Assembly: GCF_902809835.1 (NCBI RefSeq)
Contig: NZ_CADDWM010000011.1
Coordinates: 310,001 to 374,000, forward strand
Length of the DNA stretch: 64,000 nucleotides
Direction: 5' to 3'
From: Agromyces sp. Marseille-P2726
Lineage (GTDB): Bacteria > Actinomycetota > Actinomycetes > Actinomycetales > Microbacteriaceae
The notes below the pieces were generated by a model. It was not told where the DNA came from and searched no databases. It saw only the letters and a list, made by a program, of their open reading frames with translations. Below, one piece after another: positions 24,975-33,660 of this stretch. Made by a program: the position numbers and the translations under genes. How positions within the stretch are numbered: the first letter of the stretch is position 1; the number at the start of each line of letters is the position of its first letter.

Positions 24975-25861
24975 TCCAATGCCCCGGCCAGCTCCTCGAG
25001 CTGTGCGAGCCAGCCTGCGGCATCCTTGATCGACGTATCGAAGTTGGTGTCGATGACCACGCCTTCGACGCCACGGCGCCGCGCGTCCTCGACGTAGTCG
25101 ATCACGCCACCGACGCCGATCTTGAGTCCGGCCGCATTCTCGGTTGCGAGCCGGTACACCATTCGAACCGGCGGCTTGCCCTCGGGCCGCCAGGAGTTGA
25201 TGAGGGCCAGCTTCTCCTCCGCCTCGTCGAGCGACATGGCGGGGCCGCCGGGATTCCACAGATCGAAGTCCCGAGCGGTGCGGCGAAGCCCGGCCTCCGA
25301 CCACATCCCGGCCATGAGCTGGATCGGCTGCGGCGGTTTCGGGCGCATGACGCCCTGTGCGATGTCGAACATCGACGACCGGTAGGCGATCGGGTCGTCG
25401 TCCCAGCACGCACGAAGCGCGGGAATGAACTCATCGAGTCGCTTGCCACGCGTCGACGGATCAACCCCCGCCGCGGTGTGCTCCTCCCTCGACCACCCCA
25501 CTCCGAACCCCGCGATGAGGCGTCCGCCCGAGAGCTGTGCGAGTGTTGCCAGTCGATTCGCGAGGGGTGCCGGGTAGTGGTATCCGGCAACGAGGATGCT
25601 CGTGCCGATTCCCATGCCGGGTGCCCACGCAGTCACGGCCCCGAGCAGCTCGAGTGGCGAGTAGACCGTCTCGTAGACGGATCGCTGCGTGCCCCCCGAC
25701 TGTGTCGGATACGCGGACTTCGAGTCGGTTGCGAAGAGGAAGTGCTCCTGCACCCACATCGAGTCGAACCCGAGCTCCTGGGCACGAATCGTGTAGTCAC
25801 GGATGAGGCCGACGTCGACCACGTCGCCGAGCTGGGGCAGACAGAGCCCGACGAACGTCAC
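24971..25861 (-). CDS. LLM-class oxidoreductase (short, possibly F420-dependent; copy 4)
   Basis: A 296-residue single-barrel LLM protein: VGLCLPQLGDVVDVGLIRDY, AQELGFDSMWVQEHFLF, TSILVAGYHYPAPLANRLAT and GRLIAGFGVGWSREEH. This shorter group commonly uses F420 or FMN rather than the NtaA-type FMNH2 system; the cofactor cannot be fixed here. GTG at 25861 overlaps the upstream stop by 4 nt. Neighbours are an SRPBCC protein before and an MBL-fold hydrolase after. Confidence 0.85.
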   Translation of the reverse strand: MTFVGLCLPQLGDVVDVGLIRDYTIRAQELGFDSMWVQEHFLFATDSKSAYPTQSGGTQRSVYETVYSPLELLGAVTAWAPGMGIGTSILVAGYHYPAPLANRLATLAQLSGGRLIAGFGVGWSREEHTAAGVDPSTRGKRLDEFIPALRACWDDDPIAYRSSMFDIAQGVMRPKPPQPIQLMAGMWSEAGLRRTARDFDLWNPGGPAMSLDEAEEKLALINSWRPEGKPPVRMVYRLATENAAGLKIGVGGVIDYVEDARRRGVEGVVIDTNFDTSIKDAAGWLAQLEELAGALE

Positions 25862-26289
25862 GACGCACGCTCCTCGGTGCAGCGGCGGGTCAGGGCCTCG
25901 GCGAGTGCGTCGATTCGGGAGCGCAGCGTCGCGATGATCGAGTTCTGCTGCTCGTCGGTGAGCGCACCTTCGCGGATCGATTGCCACACGACGGCGGTGG
26001 TGTCGTCGCGGCCGGCTTCGAGACGGATGTCGGCGATGGAGCGAGCACCCGACTCCAGCTCCACGGTGTAGCGGATGTGCCGGGCGTCGTCGTCGTGGAC
26101 GTCGAGACGCTCGATGACGCGCGCCCCGCCGGCTGCCGTGACCGTGCGCGTCATCCCGATGCCGTCGCCATCGATCCTGGCGTTCTCGACGAACGGATTC
26201 CACGAGGCGACACCCCCGAAGTCTCCGAGAAGCGACCAGACTTCAGAGGCTGGCGCCGCGACCTCGCCCCGGACTTCGATTGTATTCAC
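25858..26289 (-). CDS. SRPBCC (polyketide cyclase / START-like) protein
   Basis: A 143-residue helix-grip protein: IEVRGEVAAPASEVWSLLGDFGGVASWNPFV is the typical first strand and helix pair, and a long C-terminal helix follows. These proteins bind hydrophobic ligands and some act as cyclases or hydratases. GTG at 26289 follows a GCGAGGA site. It is the first gene of a three-gene minus operon and is divergent from the LLM gene at 26379, sharing an AT-rich 89-bp control region. Confidence 0.83.
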   Translation of the reverse strand: MNTIEVRGEVAAPASEVWSLLGDFGGVASWNPFVENARIDGDGIGMTRTVTAAGGARVIERLDVHDDDARHIRYTVELESGARSIADIRLEAGRDDTTAVVWQSIREGALTDEQQNSIIATLRSRIDALAEALTRRCTEERAS

Positions 26290-26378
26290 TGCAATCCTCG
26301 CTATTCTTAGAAGGTCAGTTGTATTCTGCCCTCCACGTGCGCAGGACTCAATCCCGAAGACCGAATGGAGCGCAGACG

Positions 26379-27401
26379 ATGAAGTTCGCGAGTGAACTGC
26401 TGCAGATCCCTGGACCGCCCGATGTGACGCCTGCGGTCATGGCCCGCGCCACCCTGCTCGACGAGCTGGGCTTCGACATCGGCATGGTCGGGCACCACCG
26501 GTTCGTCAGCGGCAATCCCTCCGCGGTCTTCACACTGCTGGCCGCCGTCGCCGCGCGTACGGAGCGGATCATGCTCGGTCCGGGTGTGCTCGTGCTTCCT
26601 GCGTACCATCCCCTCGACATCGCAGAGCAGGTCGCAACCCTCGACCAGGTGTCCAACGGTCGCGCATTACTCGGCGTCGGCGCCGGATACCGGTCGCCTG
26701 AGATCGCCGCGTCGGGTCGCAATCCCGACGATCGCGGCTCCCTCATGACCGAGGCCCTCGAGGTGTTGAACGCCGTATGGCGCAACGAAACGGTGAGTTA
26801 CGAGGGCAAGCACTTCCGCTTCGAGGATGTGACCGTCGAACCGCGCCCGGTTCAGGATCAGCCGCTCATCATCGTCGGCACGAAGGCGAAGGTCGGCGCC
26901 CGGCGTGCCGGTCGCCTGGCCGACGGAATCCTCGGAGGACTGGTGCAGACGGTCGAGGAGTACCGGTCGACGATCGACGTCTACACCGAAACGGCACAGG
27001 CCAACGATCGAACCGCCCGGCTCTGGCTGCAGCGCAGCGTGTGCATCGCCGACAGCCGGTCGGAGCTCGAGGACCCCTGGCTCCCCGGGTTCCTCGAGAA
27101 TCGCCGCGGCAAGCTCGCGCTCGGACCTGGCCTGGCCTCGTCCGCCGTCGACTTCGCGATTCTCGAAGGGCGCACGCCGAGCCTCGAAGAGGCGGCAGAG
27201 GGATGTGCGCTCATCGGCACCGCCGACGAGGTGATCGAGCAGATCCGCCAACTCCAACAACAGGTCGAGATCGATGCCCTCGTGGTGAATCACCACTGGT
27301 CGACGGGCGACACTGAACGGATCGAGCGTCAGCTGCAGCGATTCGCTCACGAGGTGTTGCCCGCCTTCCAGCTGGTCGAGGCGCGGGGGAATCTTCAGTG
27401 A
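26379..27401 (+). CDS. LLM-class oxidoreductase (copy 5)
   Basis: A 340-residue luciferase-like protein: LLDELGFDIGMVGHHRFV, MLGPGVLVLPAYHPLDIAEQ, VATLDQVSNGRALLGVGAGY and RPVQDQPLIIVGTKAKVGARRAG. Blocks match the bacterial-luciferase/alkanal-type group more than the NtaA group. ATG at 26379 follows GGAG by 9 nt. It stands alone before the GntR gene (83-bp gap). Cofactor and substrate unknown. Confidence 0.87.
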   Translation: MKFASELLQIPGPPDVTPAVMARATLLDELGFDIGMVGHHRFVSGNPSAVFTLLAAVAARTERIMLGPGVLVLPAYHPLDIAEQVATLDQVSNGRALLGVGAGYRSPEIAASGRNPDDRGSLMTEALEVLNAVWRNETVSYEGKHFRFEDVTVEPRPVQDQPLIIVGTKAKVGARRAGRLADGILGGLVQTVEEYRSTIDVYTETAQANDRTARLWLQRSVCIADSRSELEDPWLPGFLENRRGKLALGPGLASSAVDFAILEGRTPSLEEAAEGCALIGTADEVIEQIRQLQQQVEIDALVVNHHWSTGDTERIERQLQRFAHEVLPAFQLVEARGNLQ

Positions 27402-27423
27402 AGCGTGTGCGAATCCGACGTTC

Positions 27424-27440
27424 TCGCCAAATTGTGGCGA
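27424..27440. promoter_or_regulatory. GntR autoregulatory operator candidate
   Basis: TCGCCA-AATTG-TGGCGA is a perfect 17-bp inverted repeat 44 bp before the GntR gene, the usual size and place for a FadR-type operator. Confidence 0.55.
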
Positions 27441-27483
27441 TAATGGCACGAATGGAAACGATGCGTCGCAGAGGAGCAACCCA

Positions 27484-28308
27484 ATGTCCAGCCTGAGCAG
27501 CCCGACTGCCTCCCGCGGAGCGGGCATTCAGCAGGTGCGGGTCGCCGAGACCGTCGCCGCCGAGTTGCGGCGGCGAATCCTGCGCGGCGACTTCCCCGAC
27601 GGCGCGCTTCCCAAGCAGGACCAGCTGCGCGAGGAGTACGGCATCAGCCATCCCTCGCTGCGTGAAGCCCTCCGGATCCTCGAGACTGAGGGCCTCGTCG
27701 TCGTTCGACGCGGGAACGTCGGCGGCGCCATCGTTCAACAACCCGGCGAGGCGCGCTTCGGCTACACCCTCGGACTCGCTCTGCAGTCGACGGGTATCCG
27801 GGTGCACGAGCTGGCGACGGCGGTCGCGACGCTCGAGCCGGTCTGCGCGCGGCTCTGCGCCGAGAACCCGAAGCGCGGCAAAGAGATCGTTCCCCGACTT
27901 CGCGCCATCCTCGACACCGCACGAGGTGAGGAAGACGCCAACGGCGTGCCCTTCACCCGAGCCGCCCGCAGCTTCCACACGGCCGTCGTCGACCTGTGCG
28001 GCAACGAGCCGACGAAGATGATCGTCGGCGGCCTGGTCGCCCTGTGGGACGCGCAGGAGGAGGCGTGGGCGCAGGACCTGACCGCCGAAGGCGCCTATCC
28101 CGACCACGACCGTCGAGTGGCGACGACCAACGCGCACAGCAAGCTCGTCGACCTGATCGAAGCCGGAGACGGCCTCGGCGCCGAGGATTTCTCGCGCCGG
28201 CACATCCGCTCGACGCAGAAGGTGATCCTCTCCAGGATCGAAGACCGAGTGATCCAGGCGAGCTCGGTGCGCTCGAACATCCTGGGTTCGCAGCAGAATG
28301 GCCGGTGA
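27484..28308 (+). CDS. GntR-family regulator, FCD (FadR-like) subfamily
   Basis: A 274-residue repressor-type regulator. The winged helix spans about residues 20-85 (VAETVAAELRRRILRGDF, LREEYGISHPSLREALRILE, GLVVVRRGNVGGAIV); the rest is an all-helical effector domain with His and Asp residues that could bind a metal and an organic acid. GAGGAG precedes the ATG. It overlaps the downstream amidohydrolase-like gene by 11 nt and is the likely pathway regulator on this side of the island. Confidence 0.9.
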   Translation: MSSLSSPTASRGAGIQQVRVAETVAAELRRRILRGDFPDGALPKQDQLREEYGISHPSLREALRILETEGLVVVRRGNVGGAIVQQPGEARFGYTLGLALQSTGIRVHELATAVATLEPVCARLCAENPKRGKEIVPRLRAILDTARGEEDANGVPFTRAARSFHTAVVDLCGNEPTKMIVGGLVALWDAQEEAWAQDLTAEGAYPDHDRRVATTNAHSKLVDLIEAGDGLGAEDFSRRHIRSTQKVILSRIEDRVIQASSVRSNILGSQQNGR

Positions 28309-29179
28309 CGGTCACGAGGTGAGCAGCGGAAGACCCATCCCCCGCCGACCGAAGGTCGTCGACGCGTGGATCCAGCCATGGACGAAGGAGATCGTCGAGG
28401 GGCTTCCGTGGCGCACCGCGAACGTCTTCAAGCGGTACGGCGAGTCGCGTGCCATGCACGGCATTCCGCTCGAGGTGATGATGGACGAGCTGGATGCCTC
28501 TCCCGTCGATCTCGCGCTCGTTTCGGGTGGCCCGGTCATGCCCAACTCCGTCGTGCTCGAGTGTCTCGACCGCTGGCCCGATCGACTGATCGGCGTGGTA
28601 TCGGTCGACCCCACTGATGGCATCATGAAGGCGGTCCGCGAGTTGGAGTCACTCGTGCGCGACTACCCGATCTGTGCGCTGAAACTCGAGCCGTTCTACC
28701 ATTGGGCCGATCCGACGCATCGATGGTTCTATCCGCTCTACGCCAAGTGCGAGGAGCTCGGTCTCGCGGTGCAGACACAGGTGGGCGGAACCGGCCCGTA
28801 CTATCCCTCCCGGTCGGGTCAGCCGCTCCATATCGATGAGGTCGCACTCGATTTTCCAGACCTCACCATCGTGTGCGGGCACGTCGGCACGCCTTGGGCC
28901 GAGGAGATGATCCATGTCGCGTGGAAGCACGAGAACGTGTTCATCGACACATCCGCCCGGCTTCCCAAGCACTTCGAGCCCGAGTTCGTGAAGTTCCTGT
29001 CGCGGTACGGCCAAGACCGTTGCATCTACGCGAGCGATTGGCCGCTGCTCGACTTCGAGCGACCGCTCCGCCAGGTCGACGACCTGAACCTGACCGACGA
29101 GGTGCGGCAGAAGTTCCTCGCCGAGAATGCGATACGTGCGTTCCGGCTCGAGCGCTTCTTCGCGGATTCCGCGGCCTGA
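28298..29179 (+). CDS. amidohydrolase-like (ACMSD/COG2159 group) protein lacking HxH
   Basis: A 293-residue TIM-barrel protein of the group that includes ACMSD decarboxylases and related hydrolases: VVSVDPTDGIMKAVRELE, ALKLEPFYHW, TIVCGHVGTPWAEEM and CIYASDWPLLDFERPL. The late His and Asp ligands are present, but the first-strand metal motif (normally DxHxH) reads DAWIQPW. It may use another ligand set or no metal. ATG at 28298 overlaps the GntR gene and lacks a good ribosome site; GTG at 28319 is an alternative. Confidence 0.8.
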   Translation: MAGDGHEVSSGRPIPRRPKVVDAWIQPWTKEIVEGLPWRTANVFKRYGESRAMHGIPLEVMMDELDASPVDLALVSGGPVMPNSVVLECLDRWPDRLIGVVSVDPTDGIMKAVRELESLVRDYPICALKLEPFYHWADPTHRWFYPLYAKCEELGLAVQTQVGGTGPYYPSRSGQPLHIDEVALDFPDLTIVCGHVGTPWAEEMIHVAWKHENVFIDTSARLPKHFEPEFVKFLSRYGQDRCIYASDWPLLDFERPLRQVDDLNLTDEVRQKFLAENAIRAFRLERFFADSAA

Positions 29180-29312
29180 GTCCCGCACCCCGGTTCGAAT
29201 GATGGCTGGGCTTCCTGCCTCTGTCTCCCACGGCAGCGACGGGCAGCGAGACCCGATGGATGCTGGCGCGGCGTCCGTCACCGTTTGACTGCACCCTCGC
29301 ATCAGGTTAGAG

Positions 29313-29341
29313 TTGACATATCGTAACCAATTTCGATATAT
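29313..29341 (+). promoter_or_regulatory. promoter of the Baeyer-Villiger-type monooxygenase with embedded palindrome
   Basis: TTGACA (29313-29318) and ATATAT (29336-29341) are spaced 17 bp, the clearest -35/-10 pair in the window. Between and over them lies ATATCG-N10-CGATAT (29318-29339), positioned so that a bound repressor would block polymerase. ATCGTAACCAATTT within it matches 5040-5053 with one change. Confidence 0.6.
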
Positions 29342-29357
29342 CAAATTCGGAGAGACA

Positions 29358-30953
29358 ATGAAGTTCTCGCGCAATCGTGCCACACTCCGTATCGCCATCA
29401 TCGGCGGCGGCTTCGGCGGCATCGGCATCGGGGTCCTCCTCAAGAAGGCCGGCATCCACTCCTTCGAGATCTTCGAGAAGTCGGCGAACATCGGTGGCGT
29501 CTGGTGGGACAACCGCTACCCCGGCGCCGAGGTCGACACCCCCTCGGTCATGTACTCGTACTCCTTCGAGCCCTACCGCTGGAGCCGCACCCACGTTCGC
29601 CAGGCCGAGCTGCTCGAGTACATGGAGTACGTCGCCGAGAAGCACGACTTGATGGGCCATGTTCGCCTCAACACGAAGGTGGAACGCGCCGACTGGAGCG
29701 ACAAGGCGCAGCAGTACACCGTCACGTTCGGCGACGGCTCGATGCGCGAGTTCGAGATCGTGATCAGCGCGGTCGGCCTGCTCTCGGATCCCCGGTACCC
29801 GACCTGGCCCGGCCTGGACTCGTTCGAAGGCGAGAAGTTCCACACGTCGCGGTGGGACTCCTCGGTCGACCTGACCGGAAAGCGGGTGGCCGTCGTCGGC
29901 ACCGGATCGACGGCCGTGCAGGTCGTTCCCAACATCGCACCCATCGCCGGCAAGGTGACGCTCTTCCAGCGCGAGCCCGGCTGGGTGCTCCCCAAGGGGG
30001 CGCAGACCTTCGGACCGGCTGAACGTGAGGCCCTGAACGACCCCATCGCGCAGAAGCTCGTCCGCTGGGGGATGCTCATACAGCGAGAGAAGTTCCAGTA
30101 CCGCAATGCGGCCTGGCGTCCGGGTACGCCCGAGAACGCGGCATCCGAACGCGCAGCTCGCGAGTACATCGCGCGGGTGTTCGCGGAACGACCCGACCTC
30201 GCCAACCTCGTCACTCCCTCGTACCCGTTCGGGGGCAAGCGGCCGATCCTCACCGACGACTTCTACCCGGCACTGCTCCGCGACAATGTCGAGCTCGTTC
30301 CGTACGCGGTCGACTCCGTCACACCCGACGGCCTCGTGGACATGAGCGGGACGCATCACGAAATCGACGTGCTCGTCATGTCCACGGGGTTCAAGTCATC
30401 GTTCGCCTCGACGTTCGATGTCACAGGCCACAATGGGATCGACCTGCATACCACCTGGGCCGGAGACGACAAGGCGTTCCTCGGAATCATGGTGCCGTCG
30501 TTCCCGAACTTCTACATGCTCTACGGGCCGAACACCAACGGTGGCGCGATCGTGACCCACCTCGAGGAGCAGATTCGATACGTCGTCGCCGCGATCAAGC
30601 ACCAGATGCGCAACGGGTACTCGGCGCTCTACGTCGACGAAGCCATCACCGAGGCGTACAACGTCATCCTGCAGAACCGGCTGAAGGGCACGTCGTTCGA
30701 CGGCGTGAACAACTACTACGCGAGCGCCAACGGCCGGATCATCACCCAGTGGTCGGACGGTGCGATCGTCTACGCGCTCGCCACCCGCCTGCTGCGCCGC
30801 ATCGCGTGGCGGGGCAAGCGCGTCGTGCGGTCGTCCGTCAAGCAGCCGATCGTGCTGCCCGTCGACCGCGAGTACCAGCAGCCCGACGTCGCGACCACGC
30901 CTCAGCACGCCGACGCCGACCTTCAGAAGATCATCCAAGCCAGCGAGGTATGA
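29358..30953 (+). CDS. flavin-containing Baeyer-Villiger-type monooxygenase
   Basis: A 531-residue class B flavoprotein monooxygenase. FAD loop GGGFGG (16-21), NADPH loop GTGSTA (181-186) and the type I BVMO fingerprint FxGxxxHxxxW at 156-166 (FEGEKFHTSRW) are all intact. Such enzymes insert oxygen next to a carbonyl of a cyclic or linear ketone to give a lactone or ester, using NADPH and O2. The start at 29358 follows GGAGAGA. The gene has its own promoter and is followed immediately by a tiny membrane protein. A ketone-to-lactone step fits the nearby MBL-fold hydrolase. Confidence 0.9.
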   Translation: MKFSRNRATLRIAIIGGGFGGIGIGVLLKKAGIHSFEIFEKSANIGGVWWDNRYPGAEVDTPSVMYSYSFEPYRWSRTHVRQAELLEYMEYVAEKHDLMGHVRLNTKVERADWSDKAQQYTVTFGDGSMREFEIVISAVGLLSDPRYPTWPGLDSFEGEKFHTSRWDSSVDLTGKRVAVVGTGSTAVQVVPNIAPIAGKVTLFQREPGWVLPKGAQTFGPAEREALNDPIAQKLVRWGMLIQREKFQYRNAAWRPGTPENAASERAAREYIARVFAERPDLANLVTPSYPFGGKRPILTDDFYPALLRDNVELVPYAVDSVTPDGLVDMSGTHHEIDVLVMSTGFKSSFASTFDVTGHNGIDLHTTWAGDDKAFLGIMVPSFPNFYMLYGPNTNGGAIVTHLEEQIRYVVAAIKHQMRNGYSALYVDEAITEAYNVILQNRLKGTSFDGVNNYYASANGRIITQWSDGAIVYALATRLLRRIAWRGKRVVRSSVKQPIVLPVDREYQQPDVATTPQHADADLQKIIQASEV

Positions 30954-30955
30954 AC

Positions 30956-31117
30956 ATGAGCACCGTCACCGGAATCACCAAGACGATGACCGTCACCGGC
31001 CTCGCGGTCGCCGCGGTCTACGGCGCCACACGGGTCGCGCTTCGCGCCCGTCGTGCCTGGCGGAACATGAAGATCATCCAGTCTGTCGACACCGGCTCGG
31101 TCTGGACGACCGAGTAG
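30956..31117 (+). CDS. small single-span membrane protein next to the monooxygenase
   Basis: A 53-residue protein: short N-terminus, one hydrophobic span (MTVTGLAVAAVYGATRVAL) and a basic stretch RARRAWRNMK, ending in a short polar tail. An ATG at 30950 overlaps the monooxygenase stop, but GAGG at 30945-30948 favours the ATG at 30956 (7 nt). Translational linkage suggests that it helps localise or stabilise the oxygenase at the membrane. No family recognised. Confidence 0.6.
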   Translation: MSTVTGITKTMTVTGLAVAAVYGATRVALRARRAWRNMKIIQSVDTGSVWTTE

Positions 31118-31144
31118 GGCACGAAGGCGCCACGCCGAAACGAG

Positions 31145-31191
31145 CGACGCCCGCATCTCCGCCGCAGCAGCGGCCGAAGATGCGGGCGTCG
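31145..31191. terminator. strong bidirectional terminator
   Basis: Perfect 14-bp arms CGACGCCCGCATCT (31145-31158) and AGATGCGGGCGTCG (31178-31191) with a 19-nt loop, followed by TCTTTG. It separates the catabolic island from the convergent thiolase gene. Confidence 0.8.
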
Positions 31192-31219
31192 TCTTTGTGC
31201 CGACGTGGCGTCGGTCGCG

Positions 31220-32428
31220 CTACCCGTCCCAGCGTCGCAGCAGCGCGGCGAGCGCCTGACCGCCGCCGATGCACATCGTCACCACGGCGTACTCGAGGTC
31301 ACGACGGTGCAGGTCGAGGGCGGCACGCACGGTGAGGATCGCGCCGGTCGCGCCGACCGGGTGGCCGAGCGCGATCGCGCCGCCGTAGGGATTGACCTTC
31401 GAAGCGTCGAGCCCCGCGTCGCGGATGACGGCGACCGCCTGCGCCGCGAACGCCTCGTTCAGCTCGATGACGTCGACGTCGGCGGCGGTGAGCCCGGTCT
31501 GCTTCCAGAGGCGCTCGAGCGCGTACACCGGGGCGTAGCCCATCAGCTCGGGCTCGTTGCCGGCGGTCGCCACGGCCTCGATCGTGACCAGTCCCTTCAG
31601 CCCGCGATCGCGCACATCCGACTCGCGCATCAGCACCGTCGCAGCGGCTCCATCGTTGATGCCCGAGGCGTTGCCCGCGGTCACCGACCCGCCCTCCTGG
31701 AACGCCGGACGCAGCCCCGCCAGCACCTCTGCAGTGGTCCCGGGCTTGGGGTGCTGGTCGACCGAGACCTCCTCGGGCTTGCGGCCGCCGGTGGTCACCG
31801 GCACGATCTCCTCGCCGAACGCGACCTTCGCGGCATCCGACGCCGCCCGTCGCTGGCTCTCGACGGCGAACTCGTCCTGCTCGACGCGCGAAACCCCGTA
31901 CTTCGCCGCGACGTTCTCGGCCGTGACGCCCATGTGCTTGTTCGAGAACGGGTCGGTCAGGATCCCGACGGTGCCGTCGACGAGGGTGCGGTCACCCAGG
32001 CGGTCGTTGAAGCGAGCGTTGAAGTCGTAGAACGGCATGCGCGTCATGTTCTCGTCGCCGCCGGCGAGCACGACGTCGACGCCGCCCCACAGCAGCTCCT
32101 GCGCGCCCGACCAGATCGCCTGCAGGCCCGAGCCGCAGAGCCGGTTCACCGTGAACGCGGGCGTGCGCACCGGCAGCCCGGCGGCCAGCGCCACTCGGCG
32201 CGCGTTGTACGCGTCGCCGGCGACTTGGCCGATGCAGCCCATCACGACCTCGCCGATCTCGTCGGCGGCGACCCCTGCCCGACGAAGCGCCTCGACAGCA
32301 GCAGTCGCGCCCAGCTCGTGCGCCGGCGTGTCGCGGAAGACCCCGCCGAAGCTCCCGATCGGCGTGCGCGCGCCGGCGACGATGACGACCTTCTCGCGAT
32401 CGGCGACCGCGCCGGATGTCCCAGCCAT
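31220..32428 (-). CDS. acetyl-CoA C-acetyltransferase (thiolase)
   Basis: A 402-residue thiolase. The acyl-accepting Cys lies in NRLCGSGLQA, the His in GGAIALGHPVGATG and the second Cys in CIGGGQALA. It cleaves or forms beta-ketoacyl-CoA. ATG at 32428 overlaps the prpC stop by one base (TGATG) with GGAGGAGG upstream, so it is the last gene of the prp operon. In that position it may feed acetyl- and propionyl-CoA from beta-oxidation to the methylcitrate cycle. Confidence 0.93.
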   Translation of the reverse strand: MAGTSGAVADREKVVIVAGARTPIGSFGGVFRDTPAHELGATAAVEALRRAGVAADEIGEVVMGCIGQVAGDAYNARRVALAAGLPVRTPAFTVNRLCGSGLQAIWSGAQELLWGGVDVVLAGGDENMTRMPFYDFNARFNDRLGDRTLVDGTVGILTDPFSNKHMGVTAENVAAKYGVSRVEQDEFAVESQRRAASDAAKVAFGEEIVPVTTGGRKPEEVSVDQHPKPGTTAEVLAGLRPAFQEGGSVTAGNASGINDGAAATVLMRESDVRDRGLKGLVTIEAVATAGNEPELMGYAPVYALERLWKQTGLTAADVDVIELNEAFAAQAVAVIRDAGLDASKVNPYGGAIALGHPVGATGAILTVRAALDLHRRDLEYAVVTMCIGGGQALAALLRRWDG

Positions 32429-33621
32429 CAGGCCACCTCCTCCTCAGGTCGGACCGCAGCCACCAGCTCCGCGGCATCCGGAACATACCCCTCGATGTGC
32501 CGCTCATCGGGCCCGTTGTAGGCCGACAGCGGGCGGATCAGCGCGTTCGATGCCGCCTGCTCCATGATGTGCGCGGTCCATCCGGTCACGCGCGACGCCA
32601 CGAACAGCGGGGTGAACGTCAGCGTGTCGAACCCGATCAGGTTGTACGCCGGTCCCGACGGGTAGTCGAGGTTCGGATAGATGCCCTTGCGCGACACGAA
32701 CTCCGCCTCGAGGCGGTCGTAGAGCGCGAGCACGTCGGGCCGGTCGTAGTGTGCGACCAGGGTGTCGAGCGCGGCCTTCATCGTCGGCACGCGCGAGTCG
32801 CCGCGCTTGTACACGCGGTGGCCGAATCCCATGATCTTGCGCTTGGAGGCGAGCGCGGCGTCGAGCCACGGCACGACCTCGTCGGCCGATCCGATCTCGT
32901 CGAAGATGTGCAGCACCGCCTCGTTCGCGCCACCGTGCAGCGGTCCCTTCAGCGCTCCGATCGCGCCGACCACCGCCGAGTACAGGTCGCTCAGGGTCGA
33001 GGTAATGACGCGCGCGGTGAACGTCGAGGCGTTGAACGAGTGCTCGGCGTACAGGATCATCGAGCGGTTGAACGCGTCGACGACGACCGGGTCGGCCTCC
33101 TCGCCGAACGTCATCCAGAGGAAGTTCGCCGAGTAGTCCAGGTCATCCCGCGGCTCGACCGGCTGGAGTCCGCGGCGACGGCGCTGGCCGTACGCCACGA
33201 TCGCGGGCAGGGCGGCGAAGAGTCGGATGCTGCGCGCGAGGTTCTCCTCGGCGCTGCCGCTCGCGTCGAGCACCGAGCCGTTGCCGGCCAGGTCGCTCGA
33301 GCCGATGTGGCTCACCGCGGTGCGGACCTCGTCCATCGGGTGCGCGTCCAGCGGTACGAGGTCGATCGCGGCGCGCACCTCGGGCGCGAGAGCGCGGTGC
33401 GACCGCTCGGTCTCGCGAAGCTCCGCGAGCTGCGAGGCATCGGGCAGCTCGCCGTGCCAGAGCAGGTACGCGACCGCCTCGAACGGCTGCGTCGCCGCGA
33501 GCTCCTGCACCGGATAGCCGCGGTAGAGCAGCGAGTTGGTCTCGGGGTTGACCTTCGACACCGCGGTGTGATCGACGGTGACGCCGGCCAGGCCCTTCCT
33601 GATCTCGATCGTGTCGGTCAT
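32428..33621 (-). CDS. prpC: 2-methylcitrate synthase / citrate synthase
   Basis: A 397-residue short-type citrate synthase family member: catalytic residues lie in GPLHGGANEA (His), MGFGHRVYK (His) and NLDYPSGPAY (Asp). It condenses propionyl-CoA (or acetyl-CoA) with oxaloacetate. Placement with prpB and prpD identifies the methylcitrate role. AAAGGAG precedes ATG 33621. The preceding gap of 246 bp to prpB is filled with hairpin repeats that could affect operon read-through. Confidence 0.92.
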   Translation of the reverse strand: MTDTIEIRKGLAGVTVDHTAVSKVNPETNSLLYRGYPVQELAATQPFEAVAYLLWHGELPDASQLAELRETERSHRALAPEVRAAIDLVPLDAHPMDEVRTAVSHIGSSDLAGNGSVLDASGSAEENLARSIRLFAALPAIVAYGQRRRRGLQPVEPRDDLDYSANFLWMTFGEEADPVVVDAFNRSMILYAEHSFNASTFTARVITSTLSDLYSAVVGAIGALKGPLHGGANEAVLHIFDEIGSADEVVPWLDAALASKRKIMGFGHRVYKRGDSRVPTMKAALDTLVAHYDRPDVLALYDRLEAEFVSRKGIYPNLDYPSGPAYNLIGFDTLTFTPLFVASRVTGWTAHIMEQAASNALIRPLSAYNGPDERHIEGYVPDAAELVAAVRPEEEVA

Positions 33622-33660
33622 GGTGTGCTCCTTTGCTTGGTTCGGGATGCCGCGGGGGCG

